Positions 7,598-16,262 of a DNA stretch of 53,527 bases are shown here, piece after piece. Below the pieces are notes generated by a model. The model was given only the letters and a program-made list of their open reading frames with translations, was not told where the DNA came from and made no database searches. The translations under genes and the position numbers were made by a program. This DNA comes from Thermoproteota archaeon. Its GTDB lineage: Archaea > Korarchaeota > Korarchaeia > Korarchaeales > Korarchaeaceae. Positions within the stretch are counted from its first letter, which is position 1, and the number at the start of each line of letters is the position of its first letter. The stretch is from NCBI GenBank assembly GCA_027491785.1, contig JAOZGJ010000026.1:1-53527 (forward strand), written 5' to 3'.

Positions 7598-8251
7598 ATG
7601 CCTAGGAGAAGGGCAAGAAGAAAGGGTGTGTCAAAGACTTGGTACCAAGTTTACGCCGTCGATGTATTCCCTGATCAGTGGATAGGTGAAACTCCAGCCA
7701 GTGATCCAGAGAAACTTCTTGATAGGAACGTTGAAGTCTCCGTTAGGGATATAACAGGGGACTTTATGCATGAGAAATACAAGCTCTGGTTCCGTATATT
7801 TAAAGTGGATGGGAACAAGGCATACGCCAGATTCATCAAGGAAATGCTAAACAGAGATTATATGAGGTCTATAGTCCAGAGGAGGAGCTCTAGGATAGAT
7901 ATCCAGACAGATGGCGTAGCTGGAGATGGTAATGAGATTAGGGTCTTCACCTTGATTGTGACAGCCGTTAGAATAAAGAACAGTCAAAAGCATGCGATTA
8001 GAGAGAGGGTTAATGAATACCTAAAGAAAATAATACCAGAGCATACTGTAGAGGATCTAATCAAGTCCTACATATTCGGGGAACCCATACCAATACTCTC
8101 TGAAATCCAAAAGGTCGCCTCTAAGGTAGCTCCCGTGAAGTACGTGGAGCTCAGGAAGATGCTATTACTTAAACCATCAGAAACTTCCATCGAGGCACAA
8201 ACTGCAGAGGTGCAAGAAGAGATTGGAAGTAGCGCTTCTGGCGGCGGGTAA
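7598..8251 (+). CDS. rps3ae: ribosomal protein eS1 (S3Ae)
   Basis: Small-subunit ribosomal protein shared by archaea and eukaryotes. The basic start MPRRRARRKGVSKTWYQVYAV, IGETPASDPEKLLDRNVEV, NYL-type core DYMRSIVQRRSSRID and IPEHTVEDLIKSYIFGEPI are family hallmarks. The length of 217 residues is usual for archaea. GAGGG lies eight bases before the ATG. The C-terminal tail (EEIGSSASGGG) is encoded by DNA that also encodes the first residues of the next gene, which overlaps by 29 bp. Confidence 0.96.
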   Translation: MPRRRARRKGVSKTWYQVYAVDVFPDQWIGETPASDPEKLLDRNVEVSVRDITGDFMHEKYKLWFRIFKVDGNKAYARFIKEMLNRDYMRSIVQRRSSRIDIQTDGVAGDGNEIRVFTLIVTAVRIKNSQKHAIRERVNEYLKKIIPEHTVEDLIKSYIFGEPIPILSEIQKVASKVAPVKYVELRKMLLLKPSETSIEAQTAEVQEEIGSSASGGG

Positions 8252-9284
8252 AGGCAAGAGGCTTTTACCCGCTACAGAGACCAGGCCTAAACCCTTACTT
8301 CCAATAGCAGGTTCTACCCTCTTTGAATACAACCTACTTGCCGTTCAGGATACATCCACCATATATGCAGTTGTCAGCTATAGGAGAGACCTATTTTCGG
8401 AATTATCTAAGAGATACCACTTCTCCCTAGTTGATCAAGGGGATCCCTTAGGCACTGGTCATGCGGCCTTAAAGTTAGAAAACCATGTAAAGGAGAGCTT
8501 CCTTCTCATCTACTCCGATATATACCTACCTCCAGGAACAAAGGACCTGATAACTTCCTTGGTAGATAAATATGACCATATAGTAGCGGTATCTCCCGTG
8601 GATAAGCCTTGGGAATTCGGCGTCATTGAACTGAAGGACGACTTACTCATGAGGATTGTGGAAAAACCTAATAGAGGAGAGGAACCATCTAATCTGGTAA
8701 TAGCTGGGGCATTTTACCTTTCTCAGTCGATCTTCGATCACCTTAGAAAGATAGGCTTCTCTCCTAGGGGAGAGATCGAACTTACTGATGCCTTAACTCT
8801 CGCGGCTCAAAAGGGGGAAAGAATAGGGATAGTTAAAATTTCACCTTGGATTGATGCAGGGAGGCCATCAGATTTCCTCGAGGCTCAGAAGCTTCTCCTT
8901 CAAGATATCATAACGGGACGCAGGAAGAAGCCCGAGAACTTCAAATTAGAAGGTAATGTCCTCATTTCGGAAAGAGCCGAAATAATTAACTCTGAAATCC
9001 ATGGGCCCCTAGCTATTGGACGATGCGAGGTGATCGGCTCAAGGTTAGGTCCCTACACGTACTTGGAAGATGGCTCCCAAGTGATGGCGTCTAAGGTAAA
9101 TAATTCCGTAATCATGAATGGAAGCATGGTAGAATCGTCAGAGATTAGGAACTCTCTCATCACCGACCTATCTGAGATATCTAAATCAGAGTTAGCAGAT
9201 GTAGTTACGGCATCCTCGATAAAGGTGAGAAACTGCCATATTAGTGCCATGAAAGTATGGGGGGACAAGATTTGCTCTACCTAG
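8223..9284 (+). CDS. sugar-1-phosphate nucleotidyltransferase with left-handed beta-helix tail
   Basis: Activates a sugar phosphate with UTP or dTTP. The N-terminal 230 residues are a GT-A type pyrophosphorylase with ALLAAGKGKRLLP (4-16), TRPKPLLPIAG, LLIYSDIYL (metal-binding Asp) and EKPN. From about 245 to 340 hexapeptide-like repeats (LEGNVLISERAEIINSEI, IGRCEVIGSRLG, LEDGSQV) form a beta-helix, as in GlmU-like archaeal enzymes, though no acetyltransferase His is obvious. The start must be the TTG at 8223 or earlier because the nucleotide-binding loop begins at codon 4. This creates a 29-bp overlap with eS1. Confidence 0.88.
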   Translation: MEVALLAAGKGKRLLPATETRPKPLLPIAGSTLFEYNLLAVQDTSTIYAVVSYRRDLFSELSKRYHFSLVDQGDPLGTGHAALKLENHVKESFLLIYSDIYLPPGTKDLITSLVDKYDHIVAVSPVDKPWEFGVIELKDDLLMRIVEKPNRGEEPSNLVIAGAFYLSQSIFDHLRKIGFSPRGEIELTDALTLAAQKGERIGIVKISPWIDAGRPSDFLEAQKLLLQDIITGRRKKPENFKLEGNVLISERAEIINSEIHGPLAIGRCEVIGSRLGPYTYLEDGSQVMASKVNNSVIMNGSMVESSEIRNSLITDLSEISKSELADVVTASSIKVRNCHISAMKVWGDKICST

Positions 9285-10470
9285 CGACCACTATCTTCAC
9301 TATGTCCCTATGGCTTAATACATGATCTAAGGAGATCCTCCTCTTATTTCTCACATCTATCCCATAAAGCGCCTTCCTCGCTATCTCACTATGTATCTTT
9401 TCAGCTAAATCCTTAACAGTACCGTTCTCTGGGAGTATTATCGAATCGGGAAGCACGTTGCCATCCTTATCTGACAGCTTTGTCTCATTCTCCACTGGAA
9501 AAACGACCTTCATCTTTAACACCTTATAGACTGCTGTTTCGAGGGAATCTTGGACGCCAGTACTGCCGAATTTATCGAGAACTTTCTCCCTTATCGTATC
9601 TAGGGCCCTCAGCTGAGCCTTTGTTAGTTTACTCTCATCTATTATCTCGAAATCAGGATCTCCAGGCTCGTACCTGATGAGTCCCGCCTTAGCCGCCTTC
9701 CTGAGTATGAGCTCTGCCTCCGCAGATACTGGTACCACAGGTTCATTCAATTCCTCACTTAGCCTGTTAATATTGCTCTCCGCTTCAGGAACGTCTATCT
9801 TATTAGCAGCGATCACAAAAGGCTTGCCTCTCTTTAAGATTTCACGAGAAAAACTCAGTAATTGATCTTCATTCCATTCTATAGGAGGTTTCTCTAAGGA
9901 TAATTCATCGATAACTTCTCTTATAGTCTCTTTCCTTATATCAAGCCCAGATAGTACCTCATACAAGGCAGAATCTATAGAGGCACCTCCAACGATTCTA
10001 CCCCTTATTTTACTTTTAGCTCTCTCTATTATTGAAGCTATCCAAAGGGCGAATTCCTCTTTAACGATTATTACATCCTCTAAAGGATCATGAGAGGATG
10101 GAGGAACTGGATTTCCTTCCTCATCTGTTGAACCGGATGTATCCACTATTATTATATTCACACTTGCTCTTCTAAGGTCGTCAAGAAATTTGTTCCCTAG
10201 ACCTCTCCCCTTATGGGCTCCTCTGACTAATCCAGCCACATCTAAAAGCTTCACTGGTACATACCTGTACCTACCATTGCACCATCCATACTTCGGCTGA
10301 CATCTCACCCCAAACTCCGTGCAGACGGACTTGACTCTGATGAACCCAACTCCTTCATTCGGGTTTATCGTGACAAAGGGTCTATTACCTCTCTCAGCTT
10401 CTACTAATGTAGCTGCTGAGAAGAAGGTGGTCTTTCCAACGTTGGTCTTTCCCACCAAGCCTATGAGCAT
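9277..10470 (-). CDS. OLA1/YchF-like Obg-family GTPase with TGS domain
   Basis: Ribosome-associated GTPase family member, 397 residues. G1 is GKTNVGKTTF (7-16), G3 region DVAGLVRGAHKGRGLGNKF (about 77-95, the family signature) and G4 NKID (about 218-221). A C-terminal TGS domain (about 325-397) ends VLSHRDIVKIVVAR. An insertion with CTEFGVRCQPKYGWCNGRYR before G3 is typical of the archaeal version of this group. It overlaps the convergent nucleotidyltransferase gene by 8 bp and shares a palindromic TATA box with eL15 on the other side. Its exact role in translation is not known. Confidence 0.92.
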   Translation of the reverse strand: MLIGLVGKTNVGKTTFFSAATLVEAERGNRPFVTINPNEGVGFIRVKSVCTEFGVRCQPKYGWCNGRYRYVPVKLLDVAGLVRGAHKGRGLGNKFLDDLRRASVNIIIVDTSGSTDEEGNPVPPSSHDPLEDVIIVKEEFALWIASIIERAKSKIRGRIVGGASIDSALYEVLSGLDIRKETIREVIDELSLEKPPIEWNEDQLLSFSREILKRGKPFVIAANKIDVPEAESNINRLSEELNEPVVPVSAEAELILRKAAKAGLIRYEPGDPDFEIIDESKLTKAQLRALDTIREKVLDKFGSTGVQDSLETAVYKVLKMKVVFPVENETKLSDKDGNVLPDSIILPENGTVKDLAEKIHSEIARKALYGIDVRNKRRISLDHVLSHRDIVKIVVAR

Positions 10471-10490
10471 CTCAACTATCGGACTATCAA

Positions 10491-10500
10491 ATTTTAAAAT
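10491..10500. promoter_or_regulatory. bidirectional palindromic TATA box, GTPase / exosome superoperon
   Basis: ATTTTAAAAT is a perfect 10-bp palindrome centred at 10495.5, exactly 25.5 bp from the first base of both divergent start codons (10470 minus, 10521 plus). One TBP site can therefore serve two leaderless transcripts. Confidence 0.7.
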
Positions 10501-10520
10501 CCATTAGGGTCGGGACTTGA

Positions 10521-11132
10521 ATGCAGGGTGTAAACTTGACGGTAGCAGGAAGGTACACTGAGAAGCTCATCTGGAGAAAGCGGGAAGAGGAGGATCTCTC
10601 AAGGTTGTGGAGAGATAGACTGATCCGATGGAGGCGAGAGCCTGCAATAGTGAGGGTAGACAGGCCTACTAGGATAGATAGGGCTAGAAGCCTCGGCTAT
10701 AGGGCAAAGCAAGGTTTTATTATTGCTAGAGTCAGAATAAGGAAAGGAGGAAGAAGAAAGAGCAGACCCAGATCAGGTAGAAAACCAGCAGGTCTTGGTA
10801 TATTGAAGCTAACTCCTGGAAAGAGCATAAGGCAGATAGCTGAGGAAAGAGCCGCAAGGAAGTTCCCCAACTTGGAGGTACTCAATTCGTACTATGTAGC
10901 AGAGGACGGAAAGTATTACTGGTATGAGATAATCCTCGTGGATCCCCATCATCCTGTAGTGAGATCGGACCCTAGGATTAACTGGATCATCAATCCTGCC
11001 AATAAAAGGAGGGTATTTAGAGGCCTTACCAGCGCAGGTAAGAAGTCTAGGGGACTTAGGTCCCATAGAGGAATACCTACAATAGTTAAAAGATTTAAAA
11101 GGAAGAGAAGACTTGCTAGATTGAGGGTCTGA
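10521..11132 (+). CDS. rpl15e: ribosomal protein eL15
   Basis: Large-subunit protein, 203 residues, very basic. Hallmarks are [35 protein letters not shown] in segments, the [18 protein letters not shown] loop, [24 protein letters not shown] and the tail [15 protein letters not shown]. The N-terminus differs from the usual MYKYIREAW start but aligns from [10 protein letters not shown] onward. First gene of the exosome superoperon, six bases before the next start. The ATG sits 25.5 bp from the TATA centre, implying a leaderless mRNA. Confidence 0.97.
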   Translation: MQGVNLTVAGRYTEKLIWRKREEEDLSRLWRDRLIRWRREPAIVRVDRPTRIDRARSLGYRAKQGFIIARVRIRKGGRRKSRPRSGRKPAGLGILKLTPGKSIRQIAEERAARKFPNLEVLNSYYVAEDGKYYWYEIILVDPHHPVVRSDPRINWIINPANKRRVFRGLTSAGKKSRGLRSHRGIPTIVKRFKRKRRLARLRV

Positions 11133-11138
11133 CCTCAA

Positions 11139-11591
11139 TTGCCCGGTATCTTCCCAATTTCCGCTGAGATAACAACCATGGTCTATCCGACAGAGGTGGA
11201 AGATAAGGTTAAAAATATAATCTTTTTACTCATAAAAGAAGAGAAAATTGAGATGAAAGAAGAAAAATTCACGAGTTACTATGGATATTCCTTTAAAGTT
11301 ATAAAAATATCCCTTAATAAGGAGAAAGCTACAACCATTTTAAGATCCATAATATGCAGCCTAAAAGAATATGAATTTCTAGGGTTACTAGAGGATATCG
11401 ACTCTCACATTGATGGGAGGAATCTATATATCAGGCTAGATAAGCAGGATCTTGCCTCTGGAAGGATCGCTCTTTATGATGGGTCGCCAGGAGGCTATGT
11501 AAGGGTTAAGTTTACCTTCCAGAAATCCATCTTAGCTGCCCTAAAAGACGGTCTAGTTGATTTAAGGGGTTATGAATGTATGCAGACATAA
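11139..11591 (+). CDS. COG1325 family RNA-binding protein (exosome-operon protein)
   Basis: The 150-residue product belongs to the archaeal COG1325/DUF54 family, predicted RNA-binding and long associated with the exosome by gene order. Visible are EITTMVYPTEVEDKVKNII (start of the ferredoxin-like fold), the central EEKFTSYYGYSFKVI and the near-C-terminal DIDSHIDGRNLYIRLDKQ, which is the most conserved family segment. The start is TTG at 11139, six bases after the eL15 stop. It overlaps the Rpp30 gene by 16 bp. Its molecular function is not experimentally settled as far as I know. Confidence 0.87.
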   Translation: MPGIFPISAEITTMVYPTEVEDKVKNIIFLLIKEEKIEMKEEKFTSYYGYSFKVIKISLNKEKATTILRSIICSLKEYEFLGLLEDIDSHIDGRNLYIRLDKQDLASGRIALYDGSPGGYVRVKFTFQKSILAALKDGLVDLRGYECMQT

Positions 11592-12196
11592 TTGAACCGA
11601 AAAATCCTGAAGACCTGACTTCTATGAGAGAAAAAGCTTTTTCCCTAGGATATGGAATACTTGGGGTTGTGGGGGAGGGACCTGAGTCAGAAGACACATT
11701 TAAAGTATCTATTGTGAGAACTGCTGATTTATCTCTCGAAGCAAGGCATATCAAGAGATTTTCCGGTATAATAGCTGTTAAGCCAAATAGTTTAGAAGAT
11801 GCGAGGAAAGCTACAGCTAGCAAGCTTGTTGATGCTATAATAGCTACATATGATAAAGTAAGGCCCAGTTTTGATTATGTCTGCGCTAAGCAATTAAAAC
11901 GTAATGAGGGATCCTTGATAATACCAGTTCGCCCACTTCTGAGCTATGTGACACGCAATCCTCAAATTCTTAGAAGTGTGAGGCTTGAATTAAAAATAGC
12001 CATAAAAGCCGGTGTTTACCCAATTATTGCATCTTTTGCCTCTAATGTGAACGAAGTAGTCCCACCTAGGGTTCTCACGTCCTTCGGAGAATTCTTCTTC
12101 GATTTAAAAAGGGGCCAGGCGAAGATGTATGTGAAAGACTTTCCTAAATATTTGATAAGCCAAGATAGAAGATTAAAGTTAAGAGGAGTAGTCTAA
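11576..12196 (+). CDS. rnp3: RNase P protein component Rpp30 (Rnp3)
   Basis: Protein subunit of RNase P, which matures tRNA 5' ends, with a TIM-barrel-like PHP-related fold. The 206 residues contain MYADIIEPKN at the start, the strand KFSGIIAV-like segment IKRFSGIIAVKPNS, FDYVCAKQLKRNEGSLIIPVRPLLS (about 95-125) and GVYPIIASFASNVNEVVPPRVL near the C-terminus. It ends one codon before Pop5 (TAAATG). Rpp30 and Pop5 form a heterotetramer, so adjacency fits stoichiometric production. Confidence 0.87.
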   Translation: MYADIIEPKNPEDLTSMREKAFSLGYGILGVVGEGPESEDTFKVSIVRTADLSLEARHIKRFSGIIAVKPNSLEDARKATASKLVDAIIATYDKVRPSFDYVCAKQLKRNEGSLIIPVRPLLSYVTRNPQILRSVRLELKIAIKAGVYPIIASFASNVNEVVPPRVLTSFGEFFFDLKRGQAKMYVKDFPKYLISQDRRLKLRGVV

Positions 12197-12517
12197 ATGA
12201 GGTTCAAAATACCTATCAGCATAAAAGAGCGCAGGAGATACATTTGCATTCAAACAAACCTTTCAAAAAATGAACTGACAAGATCCCTTGAGAAAATGGT
12301 GAGACAGCTGGCGGGAATTAAAGGTATGGCTTATTACAGGTTCTTGGTAATATCAGCCGGTAAAGATATATATGTGATTAAAACAACAGAACCTTCCATA
12401 AAAGCTATTCTTACTGCAGTTATGATGATGATATACGAGGATAATAAAGATATTAATATATTAGGGATATCAGGGACCCTTCGTAAGGCTAAAGGACTTT
12501 GTAAACATGATTCATAG
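12197..12517 (+). CDS. rnp2: RNase P protein component Pop5 (Rnp2)
   Basis: Small RNase P subunit that pairs with Rpp30 and activates the catalytic RNA. The 106-residue protein begins RERRRYI-like (KERRRYICIQTNL), followed by an RNA-recognition-type fold with LAGIKGMAYYRFLVI and KDIYVIKTTEPSIKAILTAVMM, and LGISGTLRKAKG near the end. Length and gene position directly after Rpp30 match the archaeal superoperon. Identification relies on both sequence pattern and context. Confidence 0.87.
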   Translation: MRFKIPISIKERRRYICIQTNLSKNELTRSLEKMVRQLAGIKGMAYYRFLVISAGKDIYVIKTTEPSIKAILTAVMMMIYEDNKDINILGISGTLRKAKGLCKHDS

Positions 12518-12553
12518 GTAGCATGATGCGACAACTAAAAAGATAGGGAAAAC

Positions 12554-12592
12554 TCTATATGTCCTAGCAAGGTTCAATGAATGATCATTGAA
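12554..12592 (+). promoter_or_regulatory. psmA promoter with inverted repeat at the start site
   Basis: TCTATATG (12554-12561) is a TATA-like box in the only sizeable gap of the superoperon. About 25 bp downstream TTCAATGA (12573-12580) and TCATTGAA (12585-12592) form a perfect 8-bp inverted repeat with a 4-nt spacer, straddling the expected transcription start and ending just before the GGGGTGA ribosome site. Confidence 0.5.
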
Positions 12593-12605
12593 GTGGGGTG
12601 AACGA

Positions 12606-13316
12606 ATGTTTCCGCAAGTAACAGGATATGATAGAGCGATCACAGTCTTTAGCCCAGATGGGCGCCTTCTTCAAGTAGAGTATGCCCTCTCTGCTACTAA
12701 GAGAACTCCCCTCGCTATGGGAATAAAATGTAAGGACGGGGTTGTCCTCTTAGCACTTAGGAAGTATCTATCTCCCCTCGCTATCCCTCCTGAAAAGATA
12801 TATAAGATAGATGAACACATAGGCGCTATAGCTGCGGGTCTCGTCGGAGACGGGCTCGTCCTTATAGAGAAGGGGAGGGTGGAAGCCCAATACAATAGGC
12901 TAATATATGGAGAACCGATTACTGTAAAGAATCTAGCTAAGAAGATAGCTGTTTACAAACAGCAATTTACGCAGTATGCAGGCTTGAGACCTTTCGGGGT
13001 GATGATGATACTAGGGGGGATAGATAATGGCCCGGAGCTCTATGTAACTCATCCAGGAGGGGCCTTCTATAATTATGCAGCATTTGCAGTTGGAAAGAAT
13101 TCCGATAAAGTAAATGAGAGCTTTAAACAGACCTATAAGCCTGATTTGTTGCTCGATGACTGCCTTAAATACTCGATAAAGACGGTCATGGATTTAGAAG
13201 AAGGCGAGATAGAGGCCAAATTACTAGAGATAGCTGTAGTTGAACTAAAGACAAAGAAGTACAGGAAATTATCCAAGGAAGAAATATCAAAGTATGTTGA
13301 AGAGGCTAAAGGGTGA
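12606..13316 (+). CDS. psmA: proteasome alpha subunit
   Basis: Forms the outer rings of the 20S proteasome. The ATG at 12606 is chosen over an upstream TTG (12588) because GGGGTGA precedes it by five bases and the protein then starts MFPQVTGYDRAITVFSPDG, the normal alpha N-terminus with the gate-forming YDR. Also present are RLLQVEYAL, the pore Lys region GPKIYKI-like EKIYKIDEHIGAIAAGLVGDG and LYVTHPGGAFYNYAAFAVGKNSD in parts. At 236 residues it is the usual length. The beta gene found here is 29 kb away. Confidence 0.97.
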   Translation: MFPQVTGYDRAITVFSPDGRLLQVEYALSATKRTPLAMGIKCKDGVVLLALRKYLSPLAIPPEKIYKIDEHIGAIAAGLVGDGLVLIEKGRVEAQYNRLIYGEPITVKNLAKKIAVYKQQFTQYAGLRPFGVMMILGGIDNGPELYVTHPGGAFYNYAAFAVGKNSDKVNESFKQTYKPDLLLDDCLKYSIKTVMDLEEGEIEAKLLEIAVVELKTKKYRKLSKEEISKYVEEAKG

Positions 13317-13317
13317 T

Positions 13318-13998
13318 TTGTTGCCCGAGCCTGTTATCGCGAGAATCTCTCGCGCCGGTAAGAAGTTTGAGATATATGTATATCCTGAGAAGGCCTATAA
13401 GTTTAGGGAAGGAAAGAAGGTGGATATTAGGAACATTCTAGCCGTTGAAAATGTATTTACTGACGCTAGAAAGGCTCTGAAAGTATCCTCATCTGACCTT
13501 AAGAAGGCCTTCGGGACCACAGATCTCTATGAAATCGCTAAGGTGATATTGAGGGAAGGAGATGTACAATTAACATCAGAATATAGAAAGAAACTACAGG
13601 AGGAGAAGGTGAGGTGGATAATCAATTACATACATAAGAACTTCGTAGATCCCCAAACAAACCTACCACATCCTGTATCTAGAATAGAAAAGGCTCTGAA
13701 AGAGGCTAGGGTTAAAGTAGATCCACTAAAAGAACCGGAGCAGCAAGTAAAAGACGTTGTTGAACAGCTAAGGAGGATTCTCCCTCTGAAAAGCGGTCAG
13801 GTAATAATGTCAATCAAGGTCCCTGCCTCGGTTTGGGCTAAAGCTCGTTCCTTACTAGCAGGTCAAGGTAATATAGTATCTGAGAAATGGTCTGAAGACG
13901 GATCTCAGGTCATGTTCAAGGTAGAACTTCCCATAGGCGCTCAGATGCTGGTACTCGATAGAATTGGAGAAATGGGAGGTCAGGCTGAAGTTGAGTGA
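13318..13998 (+). CDS. sbds: ribosome maturation protein SBDS/Sdo1
   Basis: Archaeal homologue of the Shwachman-Bodian-Diamond protein that helps release an anti-association factor from the 60S/50S subunit. Three domains are visible: the N-terminal FYSH domain ([29 protein letters not shown] through [11 protein letters not shown], in parts), a helical middle ([27 protein letters not shown]) and a C-terminal ferredoxin-like domain ([17 protein letters not shown]). The start is uncertain: TTG at 13318 or 13321 follows GGGTGA and gives the usual short lead before VIAR; a TTG at 13294 is possible. Confidence 0.94.
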   Translation: MLPEPVIARISRAGKKFEIYVYPEKAYKFREGKKVDIRNILAVENVFTDARKALKVSSSDLKKAFGTTDLYEIAKVILREGDVQLTSEYRKKLQEEKVRWIINYIHKNFVDPQTNLPHPVSRIEKALKEARVKVDPLKEPEQQVKDVVEQLRRILPLKSGQVIMSIKVPASVWAKARSLLAGQGNIVSEKWSEDGSQVMFKVELPIGAQMLVLDRIGEMGGQAEVE

Positions 13999-14683
13999 GG
14001 CTGTAATTTTTGTTAAAAATAGGGAGATAGTTGTCCCAGGGCAACCTCTGGCTAAAGGTAAGCTTAATCTTGGTAAGGACGTTTATCGAGATAAGTTTGG
14101 TATAATAAGAGCTAAAAAACTTGGCTTAGCCGATGTGAAAGAGGATCGCATATCAGTTGTCCCTCTATCTGGTGTCTATGTACCGAAAGAGGGAGATATT
14201 GTAATAGGGATCGTATCCAAAATAACTGGATCGACAATAGTTGTGGACATAAGGTCTCCTTACCAAGGCGCCATTCCCGTACCGAGGGGTAGAGCTATTG
14301 AGAGGGTTAACATGAAGAAATATAAGCTAAATCTTGGCGATGTTGTCTTAGCTAAAGTAAAGGCCTTTGATGGATCTTCCTCTCTACTCCTTACAATAGA
14401 CATGGAGGGATTAGGGAAGCTAGAGGGTGGCTATTTGCTAGAGGTAGCACCAGCCAAGGTACCAAGAGTTATAGGGAAGAGGCAGTCCATGCTGACCATA
14501 CTCAAGGATAAGACTAGGAGCGACATAATAGTCGGCGATAATGGAAGGATATGGGTGAAAGCTCCCTCTTTAAAGGAGTTATTAGCTTTAGAGAAGGCTC
14601 TGCGCAAGATAGAGGCAGAATCTCATGTCTCGGGTCTAAGTGATAGAATATCCTCATTCCTAAGCCAAGAGCTATCGAGCTAG
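13991..14683 (+). CDS. rrp4: exosome cap subunit Rrp4
   Basis: RNA-binding cap of the archaeal exosome. The product has an N-terminal domain with [14 protein letters not shown], an S1 domain ([20 protein letters not shown] to [15 protein letters not shown]) and a KH domain ([19 protein letters not shown], with the GxxG-like IGKRQS loop). The TTG at 13991 is preferred because GGGAGGT lies ten bases upstream; a TTG at 13964 would extend into SBDS coding sequence. It overlaps the SBDS stop by 8 bp, so the two are probably translationally coupled. Confidence 0.96.
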   Translation: MSEAVIFVKNREIVVPGQPLAKGKLNLGKDVYRDKFGIIRAKKLGLADVKEDRISVVPLSGVYVPKEGDIVIGIVSKITGSTIVVDIRSPYQGAIPVPRGRAIERVNMKKYKLNLGDVVLAKVKAFDGSSSLLLTIDMEGLGKLEGGYLLEVAPAKVPRVIGKRQSMLTILKDKTRSDIIVGDNGRIWVKAPSLKELLALEKALRKIEAESHVSGLSDRISSFLSQELSS

Positions 14684-14700
14684 TTGGAGAGGTGTTGATT

Positions 14701-15453
14701 ATGCCCTTATATATTGAGAAGAAACCCGAAGTTTTGATAACCGAGGAAGGTATAAGGACGGATGGTAGGAAACCCCGTGAGCTAAGACCTGTTAGGATGA
14801 CTGTTGGGATATTGGATAAGGCAGATGGGTCTGCTTTTATTGAATGGGGAGGAAACAGAATATTAGCAGCCGTATTTGGCCCTAGAGAGGTCCATCCTAA
14901 GCATCTAGTTCTTCCAGATAAGGCCTTAATAAGAGCTAGATATAACATGGCTCCCTTCTCTACTCCAGAGAGGAAGAGGCCCGGGCCTGATAGAAGGAGT
15001 ATTGAGCTATCAAAAGTAATAAGGGAAGCACTGAGGCCAGCTATATTCGTTGAGAACTATCCAGGATCAGTAATTGATATATTCATTGAGGTTCTCAGAT
15101 CCGATGCTGGAACCAGGGTTGCCGGAGTTAATGCTGCTTCCATGGCTCTTGCAAATGCAGGAATAGCTATGAAAGGCTTGGTCGCTGCATGCGCAGTGGG
15201 TAGGGTCGGAGATTTCGTGATTTGTGATCCAAATCACGATGAAGACATGTGGGGAGATGCCGATATGCCAATGGCGATGCTCATGGAATCAGAAGAGATA
15301 ACCCTGCTACAAACAGATGGTCCGATGACGGAAAGTCAGTTTAAGGAGGCCTTGGAACTGGGCAGAAATGCCATTCGATTCCTATACGAAATGCAGAAGG
15401 AGGCTTTAAAAAGGCCTTATCAAGTTATTGAGAGATCTGTGAGAGGTGATTGA
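14701..15453 (+). CDS. rrp41: exosome catalytic subunit Rrp41
   Basis: Phosphorolytic 3'-5' RNase PH-type subunit of the exosome hexamer. It shows IRTDGRKPRELRPV, AEVYGP-like AAVFGPREVHP, the phosphate/RNA-binding GPDRRSIELSKVIREAL, DAGTRVAGVNAAS and the catalytic acidic region CDPNHDEDMWGDADMPMAM with the DADMP aspartate. All catalytic landmarks appear intact. The ATG at 14701 follows GGAGAGGTG by seven bases. The TGA overlaps the Rrp42 ATG (TGATG), coupling production of the two partners. Confidence 0.97.
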   Translation: MPLYIEKKPEVLITEEGIRTDGRKPRELRPVRMTVGILDKADGSAFIEWGGNRILAAVFGPREVHPKHLVLPDKALIRARYNMAPFSTPERKRPGPDRRSIELSKVIREALRPAIFVENYPGSVIDIFIEVLRSDAGTRVAGVNAASMALANAGIAMKGLVAACAVGRVGDFVICDPNHDEDMWGDADMPMAMLMESEEITLLQTDGPMTESQFKEALELGRNAIRFLYEMQKEALKRPYQVIERSVRGD

Positions 15454-16262
15454 TGGTGCTGGAATCCGAGTTAGTCACTCACAATTTACTGAAAGATTAC
15501 ATAAGGGATTTAGCCTCTAAAGATCAGAGGATAGATGGAAGAGGCTTACATGACTTCAGGCCCATAGAAGTGAGAGATGGGACGTTTACTAAGGCTGAAG
15601 GTGAGGCTTGGCTTAAGCTCGGTAATACCCAAGTCTTGGTTGGAGTCAAGGCTGATGTCGGTGAACCATTTCCAGATACTCCAGACAAAGGAGTCCTCAT
15701 CTCGAACACAGAGTTACTCCCTCTAGCCTCTCCTACATTCGAACCAGGACCTCCTAACGAAAATTCTATAGAGGTCGCTAGAGTCGTGGATAGGGCTATA
15801 AGAAGTGCCGATGCAATCGATATGTCATCCTTGGTTATAGTGGAGGGCAAGCTGGTCTACATGATCTTCTTAGATATGTACGTCCTTGACTATGATGGGA
15901 ATTTGGAAGATGCTCTGACTATAGCTTCCCTTATAGCATTAGCTCGTGCAGAGATACCAGAAGTTGAAGTAAACGAAGACGGAGAGCTTACAATCAAGGA
16001 GAGTAAATGGAAATTGAAACTGAAAGACATCCCTATAAACTTCACATTTGTGAAGATAGGAGATAAACTCCTCCTTGATCCAGTCTTGGAGGAGGAGCAA
16101 GTTTCTGATGCGGCGATAACTCTAGCAATAGACAAAGAAGGTAGAGTTTGCTCAATTCAAAAGAAGCATGGCAAGTTTACCATGGAAGAGATTATAAAAG
16201 CCACCAGCATTGCTCGTAACAAGTGGCCCCAGATTGCAGATAAGATTATGGAGGCGATATGA
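15453..16262 (+). CDS. rrp42: exosome noncatalytic subunit Rrp42
   Basis: Structural partner of Rrp41 in the hexameric ring, needed for RNA binding and activity. The 269-residue protein has QRIDGRGLHDFRPIEV, LGNTQVLVGVKADVG, FEPGPPNENSIEVARVVDRAIR and MYVLDYDGNLEDALTIASLIAL. It has the RNase PH fold without the Rrp41 catalytic aspartate pattern. The ATG at 15453 shares bases with the Rrp41 stop and is preceded by GAGAGGTGAT. The stop abuts the eL43 start. Confidence 0.97.
   Translation: MVLESELVTHNLLKDYIRDLASKDQRIDGRGLHDFRPIEVRDGTFTKAEGEAWLKLGNTQVLVGVKADVGEPFPDTPDKGVLISNTELLPLASPTFEPGPPNENSIEVARVVDRAIRSADAIDMSSLVIVEGKLVYMIFLDMYVLDYDGNLEDALTIASLIALARAEIPEVEVNEDGELTIKESKWKLKLKDIPINFTFVKIGDKLLLDPVLEEEQVSDAAITLAIDKEGRVCSIQKKHGKFTMEEIIKATSIARNKWPQIADKIMEAI

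Noticed and set aside
12588-12605. TTG start extending psmA by six residues
   Set aside because: GGGGTGA is ideally placed for ATG 12606, and the resulting N-terminus is the normal alpha-subunit start.
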